Source: Anisus vortex (Eukaryota > Mollusca > Gastropoda > Planorbidae). From it: a stretch of DNA of 64,000 nucleotides. Below are positions 1 to 9,965 of the stretch, piece by piece. Location of the stretch: positions 9,854,920 to 9,918,919 of the forward strand of contig OX421497.1 of assembly GCA_949126835.1 (NCBI GenBank). Direction: 5' to 3'. The position numbers and the translations under genes were made by a program. Position 1 is the stretch's first letter. Every line of letters starts with the position of its first letter. A model generated the notes under the pieces. It made no database searches and was not told where the DNA came from. It worked only from the letters and a program-made list of their open reading frames with translations.

Positions 1-59
1 TTCAAGTTTTAAGACAAACATACAGTGGACTTTTATACATAATGAAGATAGATAGCTCT

Positions 60-205
60 AAGAAGTTACCACTGTGTGTGTGTAAGTGTGTATGTATTTA
101 TGTGTGTGAAAGAAAGAGAAATATATTGTGTGCATGGGTTTGTGTGTGTGTGTGTGTCTGTGTTTGCGTTGGTCGGTGTGCGTGGGTGTGTGTGTGTAAG
201 GTTAT
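60..205. repeat. GT-rich simple repeat
   Basis: Imperfect (GT)n/(GTGTGC)n tract. The short open frame across it is a by-product of the repeat. The DNA around it (1-60 and 205-615) shows nothing I recognise. Confidence 0.8.
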
Positions 206-615
206 GTCTTTTATTGCAGTTATAATTGTTGACTTGTGAATCCTGGCGTTGAGTTGTTATCTGGATAGTTTAGATAAATCCAAATAGTAGATAAGTTCTG
301 TATATCGATCCTCACACTATAACAGTCAGATTTACGATATGTGTAAATGTACTGGCTAAACATAAACAGTCCATATAAATAAGTCATAAACATTCTCACA
401 CAACGTAAAGCATACTTTATTACATCACTTGTGCATTGCCTGGCGTCTCCACTGCTTGTTATAGTAAGTTATAAATATACTAGTGTCTGGCGCGCCATAA
501 AATATTGACTGCGTGTCTGTTCAATTAGGGACGATCTCTCCCTCCCCCTCTCTCGCCATCTAGATGTTTGACACAGAACTGTAGATAAATATATCCATAG
601 AGGGATAAATACATA

Positions 616-872
616 AGTAAAGTACCCGTCGGACCAAATTGATCATAGGGCCAGTGAATTTATCAGTTTCAGTGACCACGGCATACTAGGGGATGTGTGA
701 TCAGCACAATGCTCAGCCCCCTTTACTTTACCCCAACTAATGTCAAGTACCCATCAGAGCTGGGTAGATTCAAGGGACACTCTCGAGTCCCGGTAAAAAA
801 ATCCAAGCCTTCACCAGGATTCGAACCCAGGACCTTCGGTACGCCAGATGAACGCGCTGCCACCGTGCCCAT
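616..872 (-). mobile_element. tRNA-derived SINE, family 1, copy 1
   Basis: On the minus strand this copy has a tRNA-like head with a Pol III B-box-like GGTTCGAATCC (817-827). A body follows that recurs at about 24,200, 28,557 and 50,671, with partial copies in the 42-kb region. Shared landmarks are the 'accttcggtacgcc', 'acccatcagagctggg' and 'cacggcatactaggggatgtg' blocks. The copy ends near the 'accaaattgatcat' block and 'aagtaccc'. No clear target duplication is visible for this copy. Confidence 0.75.
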
Positions 873-1018
873 AGATCTATAGATAATTGGATAGATGGAT
901 ACAGTGATAGATACATAGATAAATAGTAAAATAGATCAACAGATAGATCATTGACAGTGTTGATTTCTTCTTCAATAAACCCTTCTTTCTACGGTATATC
1001 AAATGTGGCTGTTTCTTT

Positions 1019-1099
1019 TTAACCCTTCCCGTACCGACCTACTTCTATCTATGCTGCCTTCAGTTCCGCTATATACGCGCCCGGGACTGTAAGGGTTAA
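1019..1099. mobile_element. 81-bp TTAA-flanked MITE, copy 1 (piggyBac-like)
   Basis: Starts TTAACCCTTCCCGTACCG and ends CGGGACTGTAAGGGTTAA, so both ends are TTAA followed by an imperfect inverted repeat that begins CCCTT. A copy of the same length at 21,278-21,358 differs by about one base while the flanks are unrelated, so this is a discrete mobile unit. TTAA targets and CCC termini are typical of piggyBac; that assignment is inference. Confidence 0.7.
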
Positions 1100-1179
1100 C
1101 TAAGTGTGGCTCCCATTGAAAACTTGAATAGTTTTTTAGTTTTTAATTTTAACCGACTTTTTTTTTTCACGAACATTAT

Positions 1180-1990
1180 TAACTCCAACTGGCCGACGCA
1201 GCAGTACCTTTCTCCCCGACTGTCAAGAGCCTTGGCGTATATCTCGACTCCACGCTGTCCATGCAGCCCAACATCGCCTTCCTCACCAAAATCTGCTTTT
1301 TCCATCTGCGTCGCATTGCTGCCATCCGTCGCTATCTGACTAAGGAAGCTTGTGTTAAGCTTGTCATCTCTCTCCTTTTTTTCCTGCTTGGATTACTGCA
1401 ATTCGCTCTTGGCTGGCCTCTCGACCTCCTCTTTTCAGGACCTGCAACGTATTCAGAACTGTGCTGCCCGACTGGTCCTTAAGAAGAAGAATTCGACGCA
1501 TACTACTCCTCTGCTCCGATCTCTGCACTGGCTACCCATTAACCACCGGATCTCCTACTAGTTGGCGTCTCTATGTTACAAGTGCCTGAATGACTCTGCC
1601 CCCGACTACCTTCGCTCCTGTCTCAGCTCTATACTCAATCCCGTCCACTCCGCTCGGCTTCTGATACACTAACTCTTCAGATCCCTCGTGTGAAACTGGT
1701 GTCCGCTGGCGAACAGGCATTCTCATACGTGGGCCCGTCCGCATGGAATGCCCTCCCACTAAAACTTCGACAGTGCCCAAGCCTTGACACCTTCAGAAGC
1801 CGGCTGAAGACCTACCTATTCAATTAACAGTTTATTATTTTACTATTTTATTATTTCTTATTTATACATTTTTGTCTTTTATTCGTTGTCTGTACTATGT
1901 CTGTAACTGTTGACAGCGCATAGAACTGTTTCAAACGGAATATGCGCTATACAAGTATTATTATTATTATTATTATTATTATCATTATTA
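1180..1990 (+). pseudogene. Non-LTR retrotransposon 3' end (RT C-terminal part and tail), decayed
   Basis: Broken frames encode typical sequence downstream of a LINE reverse transcriptase: 'VKSLGVYLDSTLSM', then 'LDYCNSLLAGL', 'IQNCAARLV', 'LRSLHWLPI', and finally 'GPSAWNALPLKLR' and 'FRSRLKTYLFN'. At least two frameshifts or stops separate these blocks (around 1,370-1,390 and 1,560-1,680), so it is dead. A non-coding tail follows, ending 'GCGCTATACAAGTATT' and a run of ATT, the same kind of end as the fragment at 26,640-26,985. CR1/Jockey-type is the most likely class; the 5' part is absent. Confidence 0.85.
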
Positions 1991-2049
1991 TCGTGTCAAC
2001 ACCACCATCATTTACAAAGAAAACCATTTATTTCTCAACAAGTTGATAT

Positions 2050-2133
2050 ATATTTTAGAGAGAGAGAGAGTGAGAGGGTGAGAGACACAAAGATAGATAG
2101 ATATATAGATGGACAGATAGATAGATAGATAGT

Positions 2134-2214
<81 letters not shown>

Positions 2215-2240
2215 CGATAGATAGATAGATAGATAGATTA
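2050..2240. repeat. GA tract followed by (GATA)n microsatellite
   Basis: A short (GA)n run leads into about 140 bases of GATA/GACA repeats. Long open frames across it on both strands ([12 protein letters not shown] type) are repeat artefacts. Confidence 0.95.
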
Positions 2241-2707
2241 CAATACCTACAGCTCAAGGTCGCCACTTTCTGTTTAAAAGAACTCTTAACTCAATAATTG
2301 ATAACTTTTTTAAGTAGACTGATTTCCCTTTCTTTTAAACCAACTATGTCTCACGCTGATTGGCTAAAACTCTTATAAGGTAATTAAAATTTTAACAACT
2401 CGGCTTTTTCTATTGCCGTTAGGTGCGGATATTGAATTTCAAATAGAGTTGGTATTCTATCGTAAACAGATGACGCAAAGCTTTCGACTTTTAGCATTTC
2501 TGGTCGGTAGCAACGAAATTCTTAAATTGCGAAACAATAAACGTTGTTGAGCATCGATTTTGACTTTTGAAGCTGATCAGGCCGTGATAGCCCATAGTTT
2601 ATGGTTGCTACTGATTATTTAAAGGTTTCGAATTTTATTTTATTATCCCATCCTTGATCTCTGTGTGTGTTTGGATGCTTAAACAGGATTACTTACACTT
2701 ACCAGGG

Positions 2708-4425
2708 CAGGGGTCGGCAACGTAAGGCACGCGTGCCAAACTTGACACGCAGAGCGATTTTCAATGGCACGCGATAGACCTCCAAGAGGTATTGTTATTG
2801 ATTTAAAAAAAACATTTTGCGCTTCTGATTGAGTAAAACTGACTGATGAAGCCGATGTTTCTGAACGACATATCGACACATTTCAGTGAGTTGAACTTGC
2901 ATTTACAAGGACCACTAGAATGGATTTGCATAGAAACTGAACATATCTTGCCGTGAGATCAATTTCAAAACATTTAACTACTGCTATATTCTTATAATAA
3001 GGCAAATATTTATAAAGATAGTTAGGGCTTTTTCAGAAGTACATCCAAGCCCTTAAAGCGGAGTTTTCTAATCAAAGGCAAACTTTTAAATTGATGGCAT
3101 TATTTTTTCATCCACATCAAGCCTAACTGGTTTGATATTACTACAACTTTTTTAGATGTAGATTTACTTTTTAAGTGGGTGTATATTGTCGATTTTAAAA
3201 TGCAGCAAGTTGAATTTTAAACATTTAAAATATGGGCATCCAAATATACCCATTTGCGGAAAAATCTGGAAGAAAGCTGCTTAGGAAAGTCTCCTGCTAT
3301 TCACAACTGCTAGGCATTTGCTCATATACTTTCAGCTTTTGGTTCAGCTTACACTTGTGAGCAGATTTTATCGCACATGAAAGCTGCAAAAAGCATACAA
3401 AGAGCACTTGCCCACTCATTATTGATACATGCTAATTACATTTAAAATAGTTTTTATTCTCATTCTTTTAAATTAAACATAAATATAAGTAAGTCTAAAA
3501 CATATTTATTTGTATTATTAATTTAATAAATAAGAGAGACTTATTTAATGGCAGTAAGATATTATATAATTTCTATAGTTATTAATGTTTAAAATATAAA
3601 CTCCTTAAACGGACAAACTATTAATGCAGGAAATATTTATTTACAACTGTTAAACGTAAATTATTTTAATCTTCTAATACTTACAACTTACATCTTGTAT
3701 GAATACCATATGTTTGTATTTATATAAAGAAATAATACTTAGTCAGCAATATTTGTTATATTACAAAACATAACTTTTTTGTCATCACTATTGAATCAAA
3801 CTTGTAAACGTTTTTAATTAAAGGGACTTATTTAACCCATGTTATTTGAACTAATTTTTCCTAATGTTTCCTTTTCTCTTTTATAAAAAATAAATGGCTG
3901 ACAATATATAACTTTGACATTAACAAACTGTAAAAAGTATTGAAAATTATATAGACTAAATATTTTATGATTAAATAATTTATATTATGTATATTTTCAA
4001 ACATTTTATTAACCACCCAGTTTGTACAACTACTACGTATCTATTCCACTCAACGATAGTGGTGCAGCCATAGTATGTGATGAGATAAAAATATAATTAA
4101 CATTTGCAGGCGTTGGATCCTCATCTTGAATAACAAATGATTATGTTTAGAAAAAAATTACCATATGTGTGAAAGATTAGTAATAAAATATTGTATTTGA
4201 TATAAATACACATATAAATGATGATAATCACAACTCGTTAATTTTGTATTAAATATAAAACGCTTTAACGATTTTCTCCATAAATAATCTCCTTTGATTT
4301 TGGCCTTGGTCTTGCTGCGGAGTTAAATTATTTGTCCTATAATTAATATTTTTATCAAAAGTAGGCTATAATAGAGCAGGGTTTACGTTGGTACGCTGAA
4401 TGATTTAGAAATCCTTGTTTATGGA
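2708..4425 (+). mobile_element. Degenerate hAT transposon, copy A
   Basis: Begins CAGGGGTCGGCAACG, a hAT-type terminus. Around 3,340-3,425 one frame encodes the remains of a hAT transposase C-terminus (FGSAYTCEQILSHMKAAKS, then a basic/leucine-rich tail). A long AT-rich 3' region follows that also occurs at 20.2-21.0, 28.0-28.2, 37.7-38.7 and 46.6-48.2 kb. The last shared block ('ggtacgctgaatgatttagaaatcc') ends near 4,425. The terminal inverted repeat expected after it is not found, so the 3' end is truncated or replaced. Confidence 0.7.
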
Positions 4426-4592
4426 CAATAGAGGCGTAAAATGTCTGAAGATGTATGAATAAGCTTGAGTAACCGCCATATAAAAAATAGAAGAAGAATA
4501 TGACTATGTAAAAGTAAGCACCAGTTTCACTTAAGGTTGTACAAATGCAAATACTACATCACAAAATATGGAGTAATATTAATAGTCAATTA

Positions 4593-4870
4593 GACCATAG
4601 ATGGACCGCTTGCTCTATTTTTAGAGCTTATATGTTATTTTTTTCTTGCGCAGCCAATAACGCTGGCTGAAATAACTTCTACGCTTCTACGTTTGCCTAA
4701 AGGTTTTAGCTGTATACAATTTTCGTTTTCAATTTTTCATTTAAAAAATTGTAGCGATTCAATAAAACGGAAGTGTGCAATACAAAGGGGAATCGAGAAT
4801 TCCGAAAAGAAGTCATTCGAGTCATCAAAAAGCAGAAATATTAAAGCAAGCTGTCCATCTCATTATAGTC
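4593..4870. mobile_element. Short MITE with GGACCGCTTGCT ends, copy 1
   Basis: Its start (gaccatagATGGACCGCTTGCT) is the inverse of its end (AGCAAGCtGTCCATctcattatagtc). A diverged copy of the same layout lies at 5,279-5,570 and an end fragment at about 51,489-51,518. The internal blocks 'gcttctacg', 'agctgtatacaa' and 'agcagaaatattaaagcaag' are shared. I cannot assign the superfamily. Confidence 0.6.
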
Positions 4871-4900
4871 TTTGATTAGACAAAAGTAACAGCTGTACAC

Positions 4901-5047
4901 CAGGCGTGTGCAACTATTTATTCGTCATTGGGAAATATAAGGAGTTTTATATAACTAGAAGGGATAAGCATTCTGAAAATGTATTCACATTAATAAATAA
5001 AAAGAATCTTGTAACATGACTTGCGGTCCCCCTGTTGCACGCCCCTG
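4901..5047. mobile_element. 147-bp hAT-type MITE with near-perfect 8-bp target duplication
   Basis: Ends are CAGGCGTGTGCAAC and GTTGCACGCCCCTG, imperfect terminal inverted repeats of hAT type. The 8 bases on each side are CTGTACAC (4,893-4,900) and CTCTACAC (5,048-5,055), 7 of 8 identical, as expected for an old hAT insertion. There is no coding capacity. Confidence 0.75.
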
Positions 5048-5278
5048 CTCTACACCGAAATCAGGAAATATTGTATCACGTGAAAGTCATCTAAGAAGTG
5101 TCACCAGTTTATTCATTATACATTTGTGTGATATAAAATGAACAGTAATAGCTAAAAAAAGATTTGCAACCAGCTCTTACACAGACAGTTAGATAAATAG
5201 ATAGTTATATAGACAGATAGATAGACAGACCGATAGATAAATAGAGATATAGATCGATAAATCATTAGTCAATTCTAT

Positions 5279-5570
5279 AACTATATTCAGACGGACAGCT
5301 TGCTCTATTTTTTAGAGCTTATACGTTCTTTTTTTCCGTGCCGCAACCAGTAAGGCTGTCTTGTATGACTTCTACGCTCCTACGATTGCATTAAAGGTTT
5401 CCGCTGTATACAACTTTTGATTTTAATCTTATTTTTCCATTGAGAAAATCATAGCCAATTACTAAACCGGAAGTCTAGAGGACTTAGTGCGATCGGGAAA
5501 TCATAAACTAAGTGTTTCAAGTTATCAAATAGCAGAAATATTAAAGCAAGCGGTCCATCTTATTATAGTC
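5279..5570. mobile_element. Short MITE with GGACCGCTTGCT ends, copy 2
   Basis: Second, diverged copy of the unit at 4,593-4,870, in the same orientation. Its 3' end (AGCAAGCGGTCCATCTTATT) is better preserved. An irregular GATA/GACA run (about 5,190-5,260) precedes it. Confidence 0.6.
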
Positions 5571-8190
5571 TTTGCTCTATTAATTAACAAATAGACACCA
5601 AATTACTTTTGTTTTCAGTAGCGTTTACCGTTAATTAAGTTCACAATCTTAGTTTACTTTGAAACAAACAAGAACCGTCTCTGATCCTTTCATCACTTCT
5701 GTACCCATGGGCCTCAAAGACTGACGAAGTGTGTAAACCGCCGATACATTCACATTAAGAATGTACCGTCGTTCGAATGCAGAGGGGGCTGCTGCTCCGG
5801 GTGTCCCGCATTTCATTGCAATCTGAGTAAGTCTGCGGTCACCGGTGGGGAGGTAGAAATGGACGCAGTGAACCCGTCTCACGAACCACCCGTGTGCCTG
5901 GATGCTGTCAAGGAGTTGTTTTATTCGAGGCTTGGTCTCACGGCATCACAATAACATAACAGAAACATAGTTCGACTTAGGAATGTTTGGCAAGGACGAT
6001 CTATAGGTTTGGAGACAAGTTTAGTGTGTAGGTGTAGGCTAGTACGGACTGTAAACACCGAGACTGGAGCTAGTGATAGTTGATACTGGTGCGACAGTGA
6101 GGGGGACTCTGCATGGACAAAGAGAGACAGAATCCAGCACGCTAATAAATCTAGTTAGACACTGACAGGTGTGGGACTTGGTGGGTTTGATGCAAAACTA
6201 TTTAACGTAGGGACACTGAAAAATGTGTACAGAACTTGGACTTGTGGTCTGATGTTTGGATCACACCCAAGCCAAGTCAACTGTCCACAGACAGATGTGT
6301 GTTTTCTGACACGGGTGAGTTGAGTTTTGCATCGATACCTTCCAATAGACAATATATAGATATATAGATATAGTTTAGGACAACATTAAGGGTTTTTATT
6401 GTTTATTATGTAGGTGACGGCCCGTACCCAGGCCCGTGCTGAGGCTGGGGACCCATAGATTGATAGCGGTGGTGACCGTAGCAACATGGCCGAGAGCGGT
6501 GGCCAGCTGGTGGCAAAGTGTCTGACTACTGGTGGCAAAAGGTCGGCGGCTAGCGGTGGTTGACGTGGCAGTGGCTTAGTAGTGACGTGTAGACGGCCGC
6601 GGTGTAGACTGGTTGCTGATGGCAGTTTGATGCATCAGTACGTCAGTAGTGTGTCCGGTGGTGCGTCAGAGGAGAGGCAGTGTGATGCCGTTGAGGACCA
6701 AGCCAGTGGAGACGTGTGGCGTAGGCTATGATAATGTAACGGTTGTGTTTTGATAACATTCTTTTATATATTACGTTTCATATGCTTGTAATAACCATTT
6801 AGTATAGATAGAATGTTTTCCTTTGTGTTTACTATATATCAGTTTGATATTATTTACTGTTATATTATCTCTATCCTTAAAATCACTATTAATAAAATTA
6901 GAATAGTTTATAGTTCTCTTAATCAAACATGTGTTTGTTGTTTCATTTACGTATGTGTAAATGTTTTAATTACATTGTTTTTCTATGTAATTATTAAGAT
7001 CTGGGACCTTCCTAATTAAGCGAGCCCATGACTATAGATGTAAAGTAGTCATTTAAATGTAATTGTAATTAATTAGAGGAGGTTCTTGACAGATGCCCGT
7101 ACCTATAGTCTGGGATTTGTGCTACCGGGTAACATTCCAGGTATACGGGCGAGCCGCCACGATAATGATCCGAGGGGGATTCCGCAGTTGACTTTAAGAT
7201 GGGCTGCGCAAACCATACCCTGTTACACGGCCTGCCACGCCTTCGGAGTGCCGTGGGATGGCTGGCGCCCGGACAGAACCTTGGTGTGCCTCCACCCCCC
7301 CCCCTGCTCATGACTCACCCGCAGATAACGTAACGCCCTTTTTTTTATGAAACATTATAAATTCTGTCCTTTACATCAAAAGTTTTAGTAATTTTTATTG
7401 TTAAAAAACATACTATGAAACTATTTCAAGCAGTATAAAGAACTGTAATGTCTGTGTCTGTATATATAGATATAGGCCCTAATGTCTGTATCTCGTCTTA
7501 GAACTATCCTAGGTCCATGACCGCGTGTAACTTGTATTAACTTTATAGTTTATTGTATTCATTCGGAAAGGAGAAGTGTGTAGTTCATTTGCATATGACA
7601 GCATGTATTTTCACCGTAGACTCCCTATTACACCAAAGCGCCTTTGACCGTTGAGGTACCACACATAAAAAAATGACGCTCCGACCATTTAACTCTTTTT
7701 TTTTTTCGCACACCCCCCTCCCCACAAACTGGCATATTTCTCTCTGCGCTTTGTACCTTCAACTTTTGCTTATCTAGTACGTAATGTTAGGGGTCAGAGG
7801 TCAACTAGCAACGTATAAATGTTGATACGAAGAGAGAACGCAAAGGTGAAACGACTATAGAGGACATATTGTTCGATGGAAAAAAAAAACTAAATATAAC
7901 TACCCAAGCATTGCTTACAATGTTCTATGTTAGTTGCAAATCTTAAAGTAGGTCTGTATAGGATTCTTAATGCAATTTTCAACCTAATACCGTGAATTAG
8001 CCATTTCGTTTAGTGTAAATTTCTAGTGATTTTGTGATTTTGTATGTCGAATTCCCCCCCCTCGCTGACTTTAAACTTTAAACATATCTCAAAGAGGCTC
8101 CAAATATGGCTTTATATGGTTAAACACCAGAGACCCTGGGAGTTGTATCCATGCGCTTTGTCACAAACGTTGGCTTATAACTTCTTATAA
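5571..8190. other. Unassigned intergenic DNA
   Basis: No gene or element that I recognise. Base composition is patchy. About 6,050-6,740 is unusually G-rich on the plus strand with irregular 'ggtggc/gtagtg' runs. About 7,085-7,320 is GC-richer, and part of it loosely resembles 49,070-49,200. The rest is AT-rich with poly-A/T and poly-C runs. The open frames are short and show no domain. Confidence 0.5.
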
Positions 8191-8201
8191 GATAAGATTG
8201 T

Positions 8202-8455
8202 GAAGCCGGCTGGCCTAGCGGTTAACTCACTTGACACGTCGCGGGTTCGAGCCCCGCCACCGGCAGATCCCTGTCGCCCTACATTAGTTTTGGGACTAGA
8301 TGACGTTAATATTGAGTTGTTATCACATGCGCTTAACCGGCAGCAGTGAAACCTCTCACAGATTAATAGTCTTCTAGAGCGCACTGAGCATGCTAAAATA
8401 GCATGGATAGAAGCGCTGTATAAATTACCATTAATAATAAAATAATAATAATATA
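8202..8455 (+). mobile_element. tRNA-derived SINE, family 2, full copy with target duplication
   Basis: The head carries a Pol III A-box-like TGGCCTAGCGG (8,211-8,221) and a B-box-like GGTTCGAGCC (8,244-8,253) inside a tRNA-like fold ending CCACCGGC. A body follows ('gatccctgtcgccct', 'acatgcgcttaaccggcagcag', 'gcatggatagaagcgctgta') and then an ATA/ATT-rich tail. AAGATTGT occurs on both sides (8,194-8,201 and 8,456-8,463), a target-site duplication from retroposition. Other copies are at 62,275-62,468 (minus) and, in part, at 26,010-26,175 and about 38,750-38,840. Confidence 0.85.
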
Positions 8456-8917
8456 AAGATTGTTATTTATTGATCCAAACCAATGGGAGTTTGATTTCGT
8501 TACTAATGGTTTCTTTTTTCAGCATTACTGCATTATTACTGAACTCCATTTTAAAATAATATGAGAGAAAACAATTTATAGGCCTATACAAGGACGGAAA
8601 TATACTTCTATAATAGACACTTTTTACCAAAACCAACCATTTCTGGACGTAAAACCCAACATTTTTGTGTATTAAAACAAACAAGTTCTGTAACAAAAAC
8701 CACCAGTATTTATACAAGTAAGACATGCACACCACTGATTACGCTAATACATACATATAACATTAGGATTGAATGTCAATAAAGCTACAAGTGTTATTGG
8801 ATTCTTGAGTTCTGTGTAGAGATTAGAGTAAACACGGAAATGTTGAACATTTAATTTTAATGTCTCGATCTAAAGATAGTGTTGATTTCTTCATTTTAGT
8901 TTGTTTCTCACTCACTC

Positions 8918-8952
<35 letters not shown>

Positions 8953-9655
8953 CTTTCTTTCTCACTCTCTCTCTCACTCTTTAAATAAAGTAAGAAAGAA
9001 TACAATTTAATTTTTACAATTATTTTTAAATGATCAATCACATATTTTCAATAAAAAAAATATAAAGAAGCTAATTCCAGTGCCCTGTTTCTTGATAGCC
9101 TAATACCAAGTCCTCGACGTAAACCTATGTTATAATATTATTGTGTATACAAGAAGAAAAACATTTCACACAAATTGTGATCAATTACCAGGCTACCCTT
9201 ATCAGTTATACCCCCCTCCCCCTCCCCCAACTCTCCGCCCTATTTTTTTCCTTTTCAAGTAAGTTCTGGATAGTGGCTTCTGATTCGCAGTTCTATTTTT
9301 TTAAAGTATAACGAAATGAAAAAAAATTCAGGAAAGACGATTTAAAAAAAGCAAATCGTTAAATTGTTAATAGTCAAAACGTCTTCAAATCTAGGTCAAG
9401 CTAAACACTAGTCTGGACTCCTACCCGGGTTTGAAGGGTGTCACTAAGTCTGTCCATCTTTCATGGCTTCCGGAGATAAGATGGGGAAACTCTAGGCAAA
9501 CAACTGGGTATACTGCTGGTTACTCAATCCCCTTGTCTCACAAGGCCAAGAGAAACTAGTAAACATGGCTTGACTAAATTCGGGGGAAAATCATAGTTTG
9601 TAAATGATTTTTAAATATTTAATATTTAAAAAAAACACCTTACTTTTACATTAAC
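8456..9655. other. Unassigned AT-rich DNA with a (CTAT)n microsatellite
   Basis: No gene found. It contains a (CTAT)n tract at about 8,920-8,952 followed by CT/CACTCT runs. One TAGGCCTA octamer occurs near 8,579. Confidence 0.5.
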
Positions 9656-9659
9656 AGTC

Positions 9660-9965
9660 AATTTATAGCATCGAATATCTTATCTTATATGTTACAGACG
9701 CTCCTTCTATAAAGAAGATTATTTCGTCCTACGCTATTCCTGTAATCTGAGTCTAGTCTTGCATTTTTTTTAGTGTTTAAAATGATGTTAAATTACTGGT
9801 TTTCCTGGTTTGTTCAGGCAACCCATTCCACACTCGGTCGACACTCGGGAAGAACGAGTGCTTGTAGGCATTTGTTCTCGCATAAAGGACAATGAAAGCG
9901 TTTTTATATTTCTGTAGCATTGCAACAGTGTTGAATTTCTTAACCAGAGTTGAATTCCTCATGTA
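9660..9965 (-). pseudogene. Non-LTR retrotransposon 3' end, minus strand
   Basis: The minus-strand frame (9,962 down to about 9,777) encodes a LINE-type C-terminus with 'YKHSFFPSVDRVWNGLPEQ' and a closing 'TSFK'. This matches the 'SFFPRxxxxWNxLP' signature at the end of many non-LTR retrotransposon proteins. The untranslated tail continues to about 9,660 and ends in AAGATAAGATA-type repeats. The tail (about 9,685-9,730) is nearly identical to the end of the SINE copy at 26,110-26,170. The upstream part of the element is missing. Confidence 0.7.

Noticed and set aside
8202..8275. tRNA gene
   Set aside because: A and B boxes and a tRNA-like fold are present, but the sequence continues into a SINE body with a target duplication around the whole unit.
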